DNA of 64,000 nt from Sorangium sp025924095 (lineage in GTDB: Bacteria; Myxococcota_A; Polyangia; Polyangiales; Polyangiaceae). The translations under genes and the position numbers were made by a program. Shown in pieces: positions 52,730 through 64,000 of this stretch (position 1 is its first letter; each line of letters starts with the position of its first letter). The notes below the pieces were generated by a model. The model was not told the origin of the DNA. It ran no database searches and worked only from the letters and a program-made list of their open reading frames with translations. The stretch is taken from contig NZ_CP150356.1 of NCBI RefSeq assembly GCF_051521505.1, positions 5,394,001 to 5,458,000 on the forward strand, given 5' to 3'.

Positions 52730-53145
52730 GAGAGCACCCTAGAAAGCGTTCCCGTGAAGTGCCTAATTTTCGGCGATGATTTTTGTGCTGTACCGGGATG
52801 TCGCTCGCCGGTTGGATGACGGGCCCTCCCTACTCTGCTCATCCTGCGCCTGAACCCCACTTACCTGTCCCCAGGGAACGCCAGGCCACGATGTGTTCAG
52901 GCTGCCGCCATCCCGGGCCCGCCTCCCAGGAAAGACACTCTCGACGGGACGCAAGCACACCGGGGTGGACGAACGTTCATCGGATCCATCTTCTCGAATG
53001 GCTCGATGCGTCAGCGAGGCCCAGCGGAGCGCGCCAGGTCGGTCCGGTGCTTCGCGACCCGGGGATGGCCTGCCGCGAGAGCGCGCGGACGCTCGCGCTC
53101 GCCGGGCAGTGGATCGGCGAGCCGCCGTGACGCGGACGCGGAGGG
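52730..53145. other. Intergenic region with no recognised gene
   Basis: The left end (52740-52790) is relatively AT-rich and probably holds the promoter of the winged-helix gene. The rest has open frames with no signatures. Confidence 0.4.
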
Positions 53146-54477
53146 TTACAGCTTGCCCCTGGCGTAGGCCCGCTGGAGCGTGAACCCGGGGGGGCCGGGC
53201 GAGAGCTCGAACGCCTCCGGGCGGCCGTCCGGCGCGACCTTGCCGACGAGGCGCATCGTGCCGAGAGAGACCGTGACCGAGCCCGACGCGTCGCGGGCGT
53301 ACTGGACGTCCACGGGCTTTGTCGGATCGATGGAAGGCATGTATTCCTGCTGCTTGAGGTCGAACGGCCCCTTCTTGAGACGCCGGGCGAGCTCCGAGGC
53401 GGTGGCGACAGGCGACGCGAGCCACGCCTTGGCCGAGGGGGTGAACGTCCCCTGGACCTTCTTGCCCTCGACCTCTCCCGAGTACTCGTATTGATAGTTC
53501 GTCTTCTGCGACAGCTCGATCCGGTGGTTCGTCTTGCCCCCCTCCGATTCGATCCAGACGCCTCCCTTGAGGCGCCCCTGCGCGTCGATGAGCACGTTCG
53601 ACGCATCATCCTCGATGTGCAGCGACGTCGGGTCTCGCGGCAGGAGGGTGGCCGCGCGCGAGAGCCATCGCCGCTGGCCGCCCTCGTCCTTGAACAGATC
53701 GCTCGTCTCGAAGCCGACAGGGACCTTGCCGATGCGCAGGATCACCGTGTCCGTGTACTCGGATCTCGGCGCAGCGCTCTTCGAGTCGAACGAGTCGAAG
53801 ATCCCCTTGGCGAGCCGCTCGAACGTGCGGACATACCCGACCTCGTCGTGCAGGCACGCGATGGGGTGCGCCCTGTCCGCGTGCAGCGCGATCTTGAGCA
53901 GGCCGGCCGCCTTGCCGGCGGCGGTCGGAGCGACGTAAAGGGCCTGCACGAACACCGCGGGGCTCTCCCGGTGCACGCTGACCTCCCAGGGCACGACGCG
54001 GGAGACCTCCACCTTGGCCGGATCGAGGAGCTCGACGAAATTCCTTATCACCTCTCCCGAGTCGAGCATCGCGCTGTAGACGAAGCACTCGACAGGGCTG
54101 CCCGTGCCGAGGGGGATGGTGATCGCGACGAGCTTTTCCTTCTGCTCGATCTGCGGCTCCCCTGCCCCGAACGCGCGCGCCGACCAGTCCGCGGCGCGGA
54201 CCTCGTGGGCCGGCAGCTCGTCGACCTCGCGGGCGAGGGCCTTGTCAAGATCGAAAGGCGCCTGCGCCGCGGGCGCGGCGCTCGGCGCAGGGCTCTCCGC
54301 GGGCGCCGCGCCGGTGGACCCGCCGCACCCAGCGAGGAGCGAAAGGGGCAGCACGAGCAGGCCCGCGCCACGAGCGGCGCCCGGAGAGCGGCCGCGCGCG
54401 CGGCGAGGCGAGGATGTCGTATTCGGTGAGATGAGCTGGCCTTCGTCGAGCCGAGCCCCCGGAATCGGAAGCGCCAT
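53146..54477 (-). CDS. Predicted lipoprotein of unknown function
   Basis: A 443-residue protein with a signal segment and lipobox (LLVLPLSLLAGC), an Ala/Pro/Ser-rich linker, then a mature part of about 350 residues. The first folded part (LVAITIPLGTGSPVECFVYS, EVIRNFVELLDPAKVEVSRV) and the second (YQYEYSGEVEGKKVQGTFTP, SVTVSLGTMRLVGKVAPDG) are beta-rich. I do not recognise the family. ATG 54477 has GGAGAT at good spacing. Long n-region before the lipobox (about 50 residues) is unusual, so a later start is possible. Confidence 0.78.
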   Translation of the reverse strand: MALPIPGARLDEGQLISPNTTSSPRRARGRSPGAARGAGLLVLPLSLLAGCGGSTGAAPAESPAPSAAPAAQAPFDLDKALAREVDELPAHEVRAADWSARAFGAGEPQIEQKEKLVAITIPLGTGSPVECFVYSAMLDSGEVIRNFVELLDPAKVEVSRVVPWEVSVHRESPAVFVQALYVAPTAAGKAAGLLKIALHADRAHPIACLHDEVGYVRTFERLAKGIFDSFDSKSAAPRSEYTDTVILRIGKVPVGFETSDLFKDEGGQRRWLSRAATLLPRDPTSLHIEDDASNVLIDAQGRLKGGVWIESEGGKTNHRIELSQKTNYQYEYSGEVEGKKVQGTFTPSAKAWLASPVATASELARRLKKGPFDLKQQEYMPSIDPTKPVDVQYARDASGSVTVSLGTMRLVGKVAPDGRPEAFELSPGPPGFTLQRAYARGKL

Positions 54478-55198
54478 CGTGAGGATCTCCTGCACGCCAC
54501 CCCGGCCGCCGGCAACGCCCCTCAGCAGGCCCCAGCGCCGAAATGATGATGCGACGCAACAGAAGCGGCAGCGGGGTCGTGATGTCAAGACGCGACGCGC
54601 CAGCACCGCTTCCCTGGCCGCGCGACACGCCCGTCAAGGACCTCGGTGGCTCAGCGAGACGCTAGCCATAACAATGAAAATTAGCAGTCTCACAGGAAGC
54701 AGCTCGGCGCGGCGCACGGGCCGGCGAGGCACAAGAAACGCGGGTTCTCTCGCTCGGAGTCGCCAGTGTGCTCGGGAGATACCCTAGGCGCGCACGGTGC
54801 GCCCTTCGTGTCACGTGTCGACGACAGGTCATCTCGCCGGCTCGTTCGATGAGCCGATAGAGGCCATCGGAGGATTGCAACGAGAAAATCAGAATGCGCG
54901 ACGCGTCATCCCGGCTGTGCGGCGGCTGAGCCCGCAGCGGCTGAGGCAGCTGCGCACGGTCGCACGCACAGTGAGGCAGTTTGCCGCATCGAGCCCTCGA
55001 AGAGGTACGCGCCCTGTCGAGGTGGTCATCGGGTGTCCGGCCTCGACGCATCGTCGGATTCGTCCGAACGCTCGCGTCTGGCACCCGCGTTGCACCACCG
55101 TCCAGCGTCGCCGGCACCGCCGGTGCGATGTGGCTAGGCAGCAGGTAGTCACGATCGTCGAGTGACGTTCACGATGCAATCAATGCGAGGAGTGGATC
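54478..55198. other. Long intergenic region without a convincing gene
   Basis: About 720 bp between divergent genes. Base composition is less GC-rich than average in parts (54650-54720, 54830-54900). The longest minus-strand frame (54662-55117) is Arg/Ser/Thr-rich without domain or ribosome site and is probably not a gene. A small RNA or a decayed gene is possible but not visible. Confidence 0.45.
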
Positions 55199-55501
55199 AT
55201 GGGACAGATCAGCGAGAGCAAGCGGGGCTTCGCGGCGATGAACGCAGAGCAGCAGCGTCAGATCGCGAGCCAGGGCGGCAAGGCGGCGCATGAGAAGGGC
55301 ACCGCGCACGAGTTCACGTCCGAGGAAGCGCGCGCGGCGGGCCGCAAGGGCGGCGAGACGGTCAGCCAGAACCGCGAGCACATGGCCGAGATCGGGCGCA
55401 AGGGCGCCGAGGCGCGCAGCCAGGGGAACGGGAGCCGGAAGAGCCGCGATGCCAGCCACGCTCAGCACGTGACCGCGGACGAACAGCCCCAGCAAGGCTG
55501 A
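55199..55501 (+). CDS. KGG-motif stress protein (YciG/GsiB-like)
   Basis: A 100-residue hydrophilic protein with repeats of the KGG signature: RGFAAMNAEQQRQIASQGGK, EEARAAGRKGGETV and EIGRKGAEARSQG. Members of this family are general-stress or desiccation proteins with a disordered, glycine-rich, hydrophilin-like nature. A GAGGAG site precedes the ATG. It ends 167 bp before the convergent Lhr-helicase stop. Confidence 0.88.
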   Translation: MGQISESKRGFAAMNAEQQRQIASQGGKAAHEKGTAHEFTSEEARAAGRKGGETVSQNREHMAEIGRKGAEARSQGNGSRKSRDASHAQHVTADEQPQQG

Positions 55502-55668
55502 GCCGTCCCGGCGCCGCTCGAGATCCCTCCAGCGTCGCAAGAACCACGAAGAGCCGCCGAGGAACCACGAAGGGCCTTCCCTTTCCTTTCCTGGTTGCTC
55601 GGGGGTCCTTTCTGGCAGGAGGCGTGCGCACGGCGGACGGCGCCCCCGCAGCCGCGCCCCATCGACGG

Positions 55669-58600
55669 TCACTCCGGGCCGTCGTCGATCCCCGCCCCGT
55701 CCTCGAACATCGCCGGGTCGTCGTCATCGAGGTCGAGCTCGCCGTCGTCCGGCGCGCTGCCGTCGGCCGCGGGCGCGCCGCCCTCGGTCGCGCCGGCGGG
55801 CGGCGCCATCCGCCATCCGCCGGCCGGAGGCCCCGCCGGCCACGAGCGCAGCCCGGGCGGCGGCTTGAAGCCGTCGACCTCATCCCCCTGAGCGTCGAGC
55901 CCCGCCGCGGCGGCGCGGCGGGCCCAGTCGGGCGCGTTCGCGGGCGCTTGCCGCGGCCGCCACGGGCCGCGCTCGGGCGTGGGGGCGCGCTTGAGGTAGC
56001 CGTGCACCCCGGAGGTGAAGCCCACCTCCGCCAGCGCGCGCGCCACGGGGGAGCCGTGCGCCGGCTCGCCGTCGATCGTGGCCACGAGCACCGCGCGCCG
56101 CCGCCCCTCGGCGACGAGCGCCGCGAGCGCCGACGCGATGGCGCGGATCGCCTCGCCCCGCTCCGGCTCGGCCTCGGGCAGGAAGGTGGTGAGGCTCCGC
56201 TCGGTGCGGCCCATCCACGCGAGCAGCCGGCCATCGTGGAGGATCACGAGGGCGCCGGCGGCTCGCTGTGGCCGGACCGGGCCGCGGACCGCGGCGTCGG
56301 GCGCGTTGTCGGCGCGCGGGGCGAGCTCGGGCCAGCGGACGGCGGCGCCCCAGGGGCTCGCCGGATCCGTGGCCGCGAGGACGAGCGTCCGCGGCTCGTC
56401 GGACGGCTCGCGGCAGGCCCGGAGCCGATCGTCGGCCCCGGGCACCGCGAACTGCGCGGCGCCCAGCCCGGCGACGAAGTAACCGCGCCGCGCCTGACCG
56501 GCCTCCTCCATGGCGCGGAGCACGCCGTACACGGCCGAGAAGCCGCCCGCGAGCCCCTCGACCGCCGCCGCCTCGCGCGTGAGCACGCCGTGGCGCTCGA
56601 GCAGCGCGCGGGCGAGCGCCGCGCGGCGCTCGGTCTCGCCGGGCGCGCCGGCAGCAGCGCCGGGCACCCCCGAGGCGCCGGCAGGCGCGCCGGATGCGCC
56701 GGGGAACGACAGCAATGACCAGCGCCCCTCGCTGCCCGGCGGGCCGATCCGGCGCGCCCGCAGGCCGGCGAGGCCGGACGCGGGACGCTCGCGGTCGCGC
56801 CGCCGGCCGCTCGATCGGGACTCGCGGCCGAGGGCGCGCAGCGGGGCGAGCGTGTCGTTCGTGACCTCGCCGGCCCACACGAGATCCCAGAGCGCCGCGA
56901 GCAGGTCGGCCCCGAAGGCGCCCGTCTCGCGCGAGAGGTCGGAGAAGAAGAGCGCGCCGCGGCGCGCGAGCGCGGCGCGGATCCCTTCGGCCAGCGGCCC
57001 CTCGGCGCGGCCGGGCGGCGGGACGAGGTACGGATAGGCCTCGGCGAGGTAGAGCGCGACGCGGCCGTCGCCGTCGCCGACCGGCTCGACGCCGCGCCAG
57101 AGCACCTCGCCGGCCGCGCACAGGGCGTCGAGATCGCCGGGGCGGTAGCCCTCGACGCGGGCGGGCAGGATCTCGGCCTCCAGGGCGGAGGCCGAGAGCG
57201 GCGCGCCCTGGAGCTGCTCGAGCACCGCGAGCAGGCCGTCGAGGCCGCGGCGGCGGCGGTTCAGGCCGTGCCAGTCGGCGAGGAAGCGCGCGTAGGCCTC
57301 GGGCGGGACCGGCTCGACCTCGGCGCGCAGCCGCGCCAGCGAGCGGCGCTTCAGCGAGCGCAGCACCTCGGCGTCGCAGAACTCCCGGCCGTGGCCGCCG
57401 GGGAGGAACTCGCCCTCGATGACGCGGCCCCGGTCGGCGAGCCGCGCGAGCGCGGCCAGGACCGGCGCGGGCCCGAGGCCGAAACGCCGGGCCACGTCGT
57501 CCGCGCGGAAGGGCCCGTGCGTGCGCGCGTAGCGGGCGACGAGCTCGCCGAGCGGATCCGCGACCGGCTCGAGGAACGCGATCGGGAGGCCGGGCGGCGG
57601 CACCACCCCGAGGGCGTCGCGCAGCCGGCCTGCGTCCTCGGCGGCGGCGATGCGGCGCTCGCCGCCGAGCTGGACCTCGATGGCGCGCCGGTCGCGGACG
57701 AGCTCGTCGATCCAGGCGGCGGCGCCCTCGCCGGCCGCCTCGGGCGCGGGATCGGGGCCCGCCGCGCGCCGGGCGATCTCGTCGCGCGTGAGATCGCCGA
57801 GCGAGAGCAGCAGATCGTGCAGCTGGTCCTCGTGCTTGATCGGCGCGCGGCCGTCGAGGCGCTGGAGCGACGCCTCGAGGGCCAGCACGGCGTCGGCGTC
57901 GAACAGCTCGCGCAGCTCGGCCTCGCCGAGCAGCTCGCGCAGGCGGGCGTGATCGATGGCGAGCACCTGCGCCCTCCGCTCGGCGAGCGGCAGGTCGCCC
58001 TCGTAGATGAAGTTGCCGGCGTACGCGAAGAGCAGCGTGGCCGCGAACGGCGAGGGCGCGCGGACGTCGACCGTGACGACGCGGACCTTGCGCGCCGCGA
58101 TCTGCCGCAGGAGGTCCTCGAGCGCCGTGAGGTCGAAGACGTCGCGCAGGCACTCCCTGTAGGTCTCGAGCAGGATGGGGAAGGAGCCGTAGCGCGACGC
58201 GACGGCGAGCAGGTCCGCGGCGCGCTTGCGCTTGGCCCAGAGCGGCGAGCGCTTGCCGGGGAACTTGCGCGGCAGGAGCAGCGCCCGGCCGGCGCACTCG
58301 CGGAAGCGCGAGGCGAAGAGGGCGGTGTCGCCGAGGCCGCGGACGAGCAGGTCCTCGACCTCGTCGGCCTGCGGCAGGAGCTGCTTCGCCTCGGGGGGCG
58401 ACTCGGACTCGGGCAGCCGCAGGACGATGCCGTCGTCGGTCCACACGGTGTCGACGGCGAGGCCGAGCTCGAGGCGGCACTTCTCGGCGATGCAGATCGA
58501 CAGCGGGGCGTGCACGCGGCCGCCGAACGGCGAGAGGAGGCAGATGCGGTAGTCGCCGACCTCGTCGACGAACCGCTCCAGGACGATGGCGCGGTCGCTC

Positions 58601-60591
58601 GGGACCTCTCCCGTGGCCGCGGCCTGGTCGCGCACGTAGCGGACGAGGTTCCTCGCCGCGCGCTCGTCGAGGCCGTGCTCGTCGGCGAGCGCGCGCTCGG
58701 CCTCTTCGTCGGGCAGCGAAGCGAGGCGGCGCGCGAGGGCGCCGATGGAGGCGCCGAGCTCCGCGTTGCGCCCGGCCTGATCGCCGCGCCAGAACGGCAT
58801 CTTGCCCGGCTCGCCCGGCGCGGGGACGACGAGGACGCGGTCGTGGGTGATGTCGGTGATGCGCCACGAGGAGGCGCCGAGGAGGAAGACCTCGCCCTCG
58901 CGGGCCTCGAAGACCATCTCCTCGTCGAGCTCGCCGACGCGCCGGCCGGGTTGCGCCGCGTCGCCGCCGGAGTCGAGGAAGACGCCGTAGAGGCCGCGGT
59001 CGGGGATGGTGCCGGCGTTGACGACGGCGAGGCGCTTCGCGCCCTTGCGGGCGCGCACGGCGCCGCCCACGCGGTCCCAGACGATGCGGGGCCGGAGCTC
59101 GGCGAACTCGTCGGAGGGGTAGCGGCCGGAGAGCATGTCGAGCACGCCCTCGAAGCTCGCGCGCGGCAGGTCGGCGAAGGGCGCGGCCCGGCGGACGAGC
59201 GCGAAGAGCGCGTCGACGTGGAGGGTGTCCATCGAGACGATGGCGACGATCTGCTGGGCGAGGACGTCGAGCGGGTTCCTCGGGTAGAGGGTCGCCTCGA
59301 CCTTGCCCTCGCGCATGCGGAACGCGGCCGCGGCGCAAGCGAGGAGGTCGCCGCGGTGCTTGGGGAACACGATGCCGCGCGACGTGCCGCCGACCTCGTG
59401 CCCGGCGCGGCCGACGCGCTGGAGCCCGGCGGCGACCGAGGGCGGCGCCTCGAGCTGGATGACGAGGTCGACGGCGCCGAGGTCGAGGCCGAGCTCCAGC
59501 GACGAGGTCGCGACGATGCACGGCAGGAGGCCGGCCTTGAGCCGCTCCTCGATCTGCTGTCGCTGCTCGCGGGCGATGGATCCGTGGTGGGCGAGCGCGA
59601 TCTCGGCGCCCGCGGTGTCGTTGAGGGCCGCGGCGAGGCGCTCGGCGAGGCGCCGGCTGTTCACGAAGATCATCGTGGTACGGTGGGCGCGGACGAGCTC
59701 GACGAGGCGCGGGTGGATGCTCGGCCAGATCGAGCGCTGCGCCGGCTCGGCCGGCCCCTTGGGCGGCCCCTCGCCGGCGCGCGCCGCCTCGCCGAGCTGG
59801 GTCATGTCCTCGACGGGCACCTCGATGCGGAGCTCCAGCGCCTTGGGCGCGCTCGCGTCGACGAGGGTCACCGGCCGCGGGGCGAAGCGCGCGCCGGCGC
59901 CGTCGATCTCGCCGCCGCCGAGCAGCCGCGCGACCTCGTCGAGCGGCCGCTGCGTGGCGGACAGCCCGATGCGCTGCATCGGTCGGGGCGCCGATCGGAG
60001 CGCCTCGAGCCGCTCGAGGGACAGGGCGAGGTGCGCGCCGCGCTTCGTCGCGACGAGCGCGTGGATCTCGTCGATGATGACGGCATCGACGGCGCGCAGC
60101 CGCTCGTGCGCGGCGGCGGTGAGCAGGAGGTAGAGCGACTCCGGGGTGGTGATGAGGATGTCCGGCGGCTTCTTGGCGAGCCGGGCGCGGTCCACGGGCG
60201 CCGTATCGCCGGAGCGCACGCCGACCTGGGGGACCCGGTACGGCAGGCCGAGCCGCTCGGCGGCGGCGGCGATGCCGGCGAGCGGCGCGCGCAGGTTGCG
60301 TTCGACGTCGATGGCGAGCGCCTTCAGGGGTGAGACGTAGACGACGCGGCAGCGCTCGTTGGCGTCGGGCTCGGGCGAGGCCATGAGCCGGTCGATGGCC
60401 GCGAGGAAGGCGGCGAGCGTCTTGCCGGAGCCTGTCGGGGCGAGCAGCAGGGTGGAGGCGCCGTCGAGGATGGGCGGGAAGCCTTGAGCCTGGGCGGGGG
60501 TGGGTGCCGAGAAGGCACCGCGGAACCACGCCTGGGTGGCGGGGTGGAAGCGGGCGAGCGGATCGGGTGCGGGGGAGCGTTTCTTTGCCAT
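55669..60591 (-). CDS. lhr: Lhr-family large DEAD/DEAH helicase
   Basis: A 1640-residue superfamily-2 helicase of Lhr type, acting 3'-to-5' on DNA or DNA:RNA hybrids in repair. Motifs: Q-like TPAQAQGFPPIL, Walker A APTGSGKT (51-58), motif Ib LITTPESLYLL, motif II VIIDEIHAL (174-177), motif III GLSATQRP, motif V IATSSLELGLDLGAVD and motif VI QRVGRAGHEVG. A long Lhr core with winged-helix and beta-barrel parts follows (SSWRITDITHDRVLVVPAPG, VGDYRICLLSPFGGRVHAPL). The C-terminal part extends well past residue 850 and ends in an acidic tail (DGELDLDDDDPAMFEDGAG). The length agrees with Lhr-Core plus Lhr-CTD forms. ATG 60591 (MAKKRSPAPD) is used. It lies downstream of the rRNA operon terminator. 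Confidence 0.92.
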   Translation of the reverse strand: MAKKRSPAPDPLARFHPATQAWFRGAFSAPTPAQAQGFPPILDGASTLLLAPTGSGKTLAAFLAAIDRLMASPEPDANERCRVVYVSPLKALAIDVERNLRAPLAGIAAAAERLGLPYRVPQVGVRSGDTAPVDRARLAKKPPDILITTPESLYLLLTAAAHERLRAVDAVIIDEIHALVATKRGAHLALSLERLEALRSAPRPMQRIGLSATQRPLDEVARLLGGGEIDGAGARFAPRPVTLVDASAPKALELRIEVPVEDMTQLGEAARAGEGPPKGPAEPAQRSIWPSIHPRLVELVRAHRTTMIFVNSRRLAERLAAALNDTAGAEIALAHHGSIAREQRQQIEERLKAGLLPCIVATSSLELGLDLGAVDLVIQLEAPPSVAAGLQRVGRAGHEVGGTSRGIVFPKHRGDLLACAAAAFRMREGKVEATLYPRNPLDVLAQQIVAIVSMDTLHVDALFALVRRAAPFADLPRASFEGVLDMLSGRYPSDEFAELRPRIVWDRVGGAVRARKGAKRLAVVNAGTIPDRGLYGVFLDSGGDAAQPGRRVGELDEEMVFEAREGEVFLLGASSWRITDITHDRVLVVPAPGEPGKMPFWRGDQAGRNAELGASIGALARRLASLPDEEAERALADEHGLDERAARNLVRYVRDQAAATGEVPSDRAIVLERFVDEVGDYRICLLSPFGGRVHAPLSICIAEKCRLELGLAVDTVWTDDGIVLRLPESESPPEAKQLLPQADEVEDLLVRGLGDTALFASRFRECAGRALLLPRKFPGKRSPLWAKRKRAADLLAVASRYGSFPILLETYRECLRDVFDLTALEDLLRQIAARKVRVVTVDVRAPSPFAATLLFAYAGNFIYEGDLPLAERRAQVLAIDHARLRELLGEAELRELFDADAVLALEASLQRLDGRAPIKHEDQLHDLLLSLGDLTRDEIARRAAGPDPAPEAAGEGAAAWIDELVRDRRAIEVQLGGERRIAAAEDAGRLRDALGVVPPPGLPIAFLEPVADPLGELVARYARTHGPFRADDVARRFGLGPAPVLAALARLADRGRVIEGEFLPGGHGREFCDAEVLRSLKRRSLARLRAEVEPVPPEAYARFLADWHGLNRRRRGLDGLLAVLEQLQGAPLSASALEAEILPARVEGYRPGDLDALCAAGEVLWRGVEPVGDGDGRVALYLAEAYPYLVPPPGRAEGPLAEGIRAALARRGALFFSDLSRETGAFGADLLAALWDLVWAGEVTNDTLAPLRALGRESRSSGRRRDRERPASGLAGLRARRIGPPGSEGRWSLLSFPGASGAPAGASGVPGAAAGAPGETERRAALARALLERHGVLTREAAAVEGLAGGFSAVYGVLRAMEEAGQARRGYFVAGLGAAQFAVPGADDRLRACREPSDEPRTLVLAATDPASPWGAAVRWPELAPRADNAPDAAVRGPVRPQRAAGALVILHDGRLLAWMGRTERSLTTFLPEAEPERGEAIRAIASALAALVAEGRRRAVLVATIDGEPAHGSPVARALAEVGFTSGVHGYLKRAPTPERGPWRPRQAPANAPDWARRAAAAGLDAQGDEVDGFKPPPGLRSWPAGPPAGGWRMAPPAGATEGGAPAADGSAPDDGELDLDDDDPAMFEDGAGIDDGPE

Positions 60592-61084
60592 CGGCGGCGC
60601 TTGCGCGGCGCGGGAAGCCAGTCGAGCGCGGCGCTTCGTCCGTGCGTCTGTCTTCGCGCGGTCCCTTCCTGAGCGGGGGGCTGCGGGCGGTGCAAGAGGC
60701 ATCCCTCACGGGGAGACCTGACGCAACTGCTCCCGGTGCGGGCCGGAAGGCCGCGCGAGCGGCTTGCCCTGCAGCTGGCGAGTCGGCGGGGCTCCCGCGC
60801 CGCCCGGCGAGCGCCCTCCACGGGGGCCGGGCTGCTTAAAATGCCCTCTCTCATCCCGCCCGCTGCATCCTGCAGCCAGCAGCCTGCTGCATGGAGCACG
60901 CAGCCCGGCTCGAGACGATCCCGCCGAGGTTCGCCGCTCTCCCGTATCTCCCCGACACGAACGCACGCCAGATCACACGCGCCCGGCGCAGCCCATTCGC
61001 CGACCCAGACGGCCTGCTCTGCGGCGCCCAGGTCCGGGCCACCAGGAGATCTCCCGGGCGCCGGCGCAGCGGCAGACAAAAAGC
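60592..61084. other. Intergenic region between the rRNA terminator and lhr
   Basis: No gene is recognised. It must hold the lhr promoter. The right end abuts the A-tract (T-tract on the minus strand) of the distal rRNA terminator. Confidence 0.4.
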
Positions 61085-61124
61085 AAAAAAAAAGCCTGCG
61101 CATGGTTCGCACCATGCGCAGGCT
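61085..61124 (-). terminator. Intrinsic terminator after the distal 5S rRNA gene
   Basis: On the minus strand AGCCTGCGCATGGT pairs with ACCATGCGCAGGCT (14-bp stem, 61093-61106 with 61111-61124, 4-nt loop), followed by a run of nine T. This is a textbook rho-independent terminator. Confidence 0.95.
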
Positions 61125-61134
61125 CGAAGAAAAT

Positions 61135-61250
61135 CCCGGCGGCGTCCTACTCTCCCACCAGGTTGCCCTGGCAGTACCATCGGCTCCAAGAAGCTTAACT
61201 TCCGAGTTCGGTATGGGATCGGGTGTGACCTTCTCGATATCGCTACCGGA
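61135..61250 (-). rRNA. rrf: 5S ribosomal RNA, distal copy
   Basis: About 116 nt. On the minus strand it begins TCCGGTAGCGATATCGAGAA and includes the conserved CGATCCCATACCGAACTCGG-type loop and GAGAGTAGGACGCCGCCGGG end. It is identical to the copy at 61459-61574. The ends are estimated from family conservation (a few nt uncertain). Confidence 0.95.
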
Positions 61251-61410
61251 AACTTGTGGGGTGCGCGTCCAGTCCCCTGAACGCATCGCGGAGCGTCGCT
61301 CCTCGCGTCGCTCTACGCTGCTGCGTGCCGCGCTGCTCACCCTCCGAGCTGCGGAGCACGTGGCCTCGCTGCTCGACCCATGTCCAGGGTCGAGCTGCAA
61401 AGCTCGTGGT

Positions 61411-61448
61411 AAAGAAAGCCTGCGCACGGTTTGCACCGTGCGCAGGCT
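61411..61448 (-). terminator. Hairpin terminator between the two 5S genes
   Basis: Stem AGCCTGCGCACGGT at 61417-61430 pairs with ACCGTGCGCAGGCT at 61435-61448, with TTTCTTT following on the minus strand. Compared with the distal terminator the stem has a compensatory change (CAC/GTG for CAT/ATG), which supports selection for the hairpin. The interrupted T-tract suggests partial termination. Confidence 0.85.
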
Positions 61449-61458
61449 CGAAGAAAAT

Positions 61459-61574
61459 CCCGGCGGCGTCCTACTCTCCCACCAGGTTGCCCTGGCAGTA
61501 CCATCGGCTCCAAGAAGCTTAACTTCCGAGTTCGGTATGGGATCGGGTGTGACCTTCTCGATATCGCTACCGGA
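61459..61574 (-). rRNA. rrf: 5S ribosomal RNA, proximal copy
   Basis: About 116 nt, identical to the distal copy over the whole gene and 14 nt beyond its 3' end. It follows 23S in the usual 16S-23S-5S order. Confidence 0.95.
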
Positions 61575-61702
61575 AACTTTTGGGTGCGTCCAATTGGAGC
61601 CCAGCGGAGCCGCTTCTCGCGACGCTCTACGCCAGGCCAGCTGTGTCACGCTGCTCGTCACCCGAACTCCGGGCGCGACGCTTCGATGTTTGCCTTAGAA
61701 GT

Positions 61703-64000
<2,298 letters not shown>

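Noticed and set aside
54662..55117. Possible 151-residue gene in the long intergenic region
   Set aside because: Arg/Ser/Thr-rich composition, no ribosome site, no domain and no preferred codon pattern.
55624..60333. Long plus-strand frames opposite the helicase (up to about 1020 codons) and a 1609-codon second minus frame
   Set aside because: Shadows of lhr. All helicase motifs are in the chosen minus frame only.

Overview
The window reads as chromosomal DNA of a large-genome myxobacterium, most likely Polyangiales (Sorangium-like). The DNA is very GC-rich with almost all third codon positions G or C. There are four separate Hanks-type Ser/Thr kinases plus one kinase remnant, many lipoproteins and exported proteins of unknown role, hybrid two-component signalling, and sparse operons. 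This placement is an inference from gene content; no database was searched.

Layout. 1-9.3 kb: the start of an unidentified gene leaving the left edge, then a minus-strand fatty-acid/shikimate operon (Roadblock protein, aroQ with an apparent CTG start, accB, accC), a divergent aconitase-family protein that has lost its Fe-S cysteine ligands, and a DUF4139-type lipoprotein with an uncharacterised partner. 9.3-19.2 kb: an alkaline-phosphatase/sulfatase-fold lipoprotein, a translationally coupled three-gene exported cassette, MutY with a tandem-repeat N-terminus, small conserved hypotheticals and a phosphodiester-glycosidase-like protein. 19.2-31.4 kb: a signalling block with an actin/Hsp70-fold protein coupled to a hybrid histidine kinase, and three Ser/Thr kinases. 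31.5-41.4 kb: a polysaccharide flippase, tRNA-Gly(CCC), a degenerate receiver, a fatty-acid-hydroxylase-type membrane protein, a glutamine-synthetase/Fe-alcohol-dehydrogenase pair, and another kinase with a coupled membrane protein.

40.98-46.24 kb is the most unusual stretch. It starts with a 25-bp tandem array, then a small membrane gene, then an 84-bp tandem array whose units each carry an AT-rich dyad. The array runs into a 5'-truncated Phd/YefM-type antitoxin remnant. After that comes a 1167-residue gene joining a complete metallophosphoesterase domain, an NB-ARC/STAND NTPase module and seven near-identical 41-residue TPR-like repeats. A 5'-truncated ParE/RelE toxin remnant on the opposite strand closes the region. 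I read this as a small accessory island and the STAND gene as a candidate single-gene defence or conflict system whose effector is the phosphoesterase. That function is inferred, not shown.

46.5-64 kb: an esterase-like lipoprotein, a pseudokinase/GYF-like membrane protein, an MlaF-like ATPase, an LpxL/HtrB-family acyltransferase, a LuxR-type response regulator with Glu at the phosphoacceptor position, a KGG stress protein, a long Lhr-family helicase, and the 3' part of an rRNA operon on the minus strand (23S, then two identical 5S genes, each followed by its own hairpin terminator).
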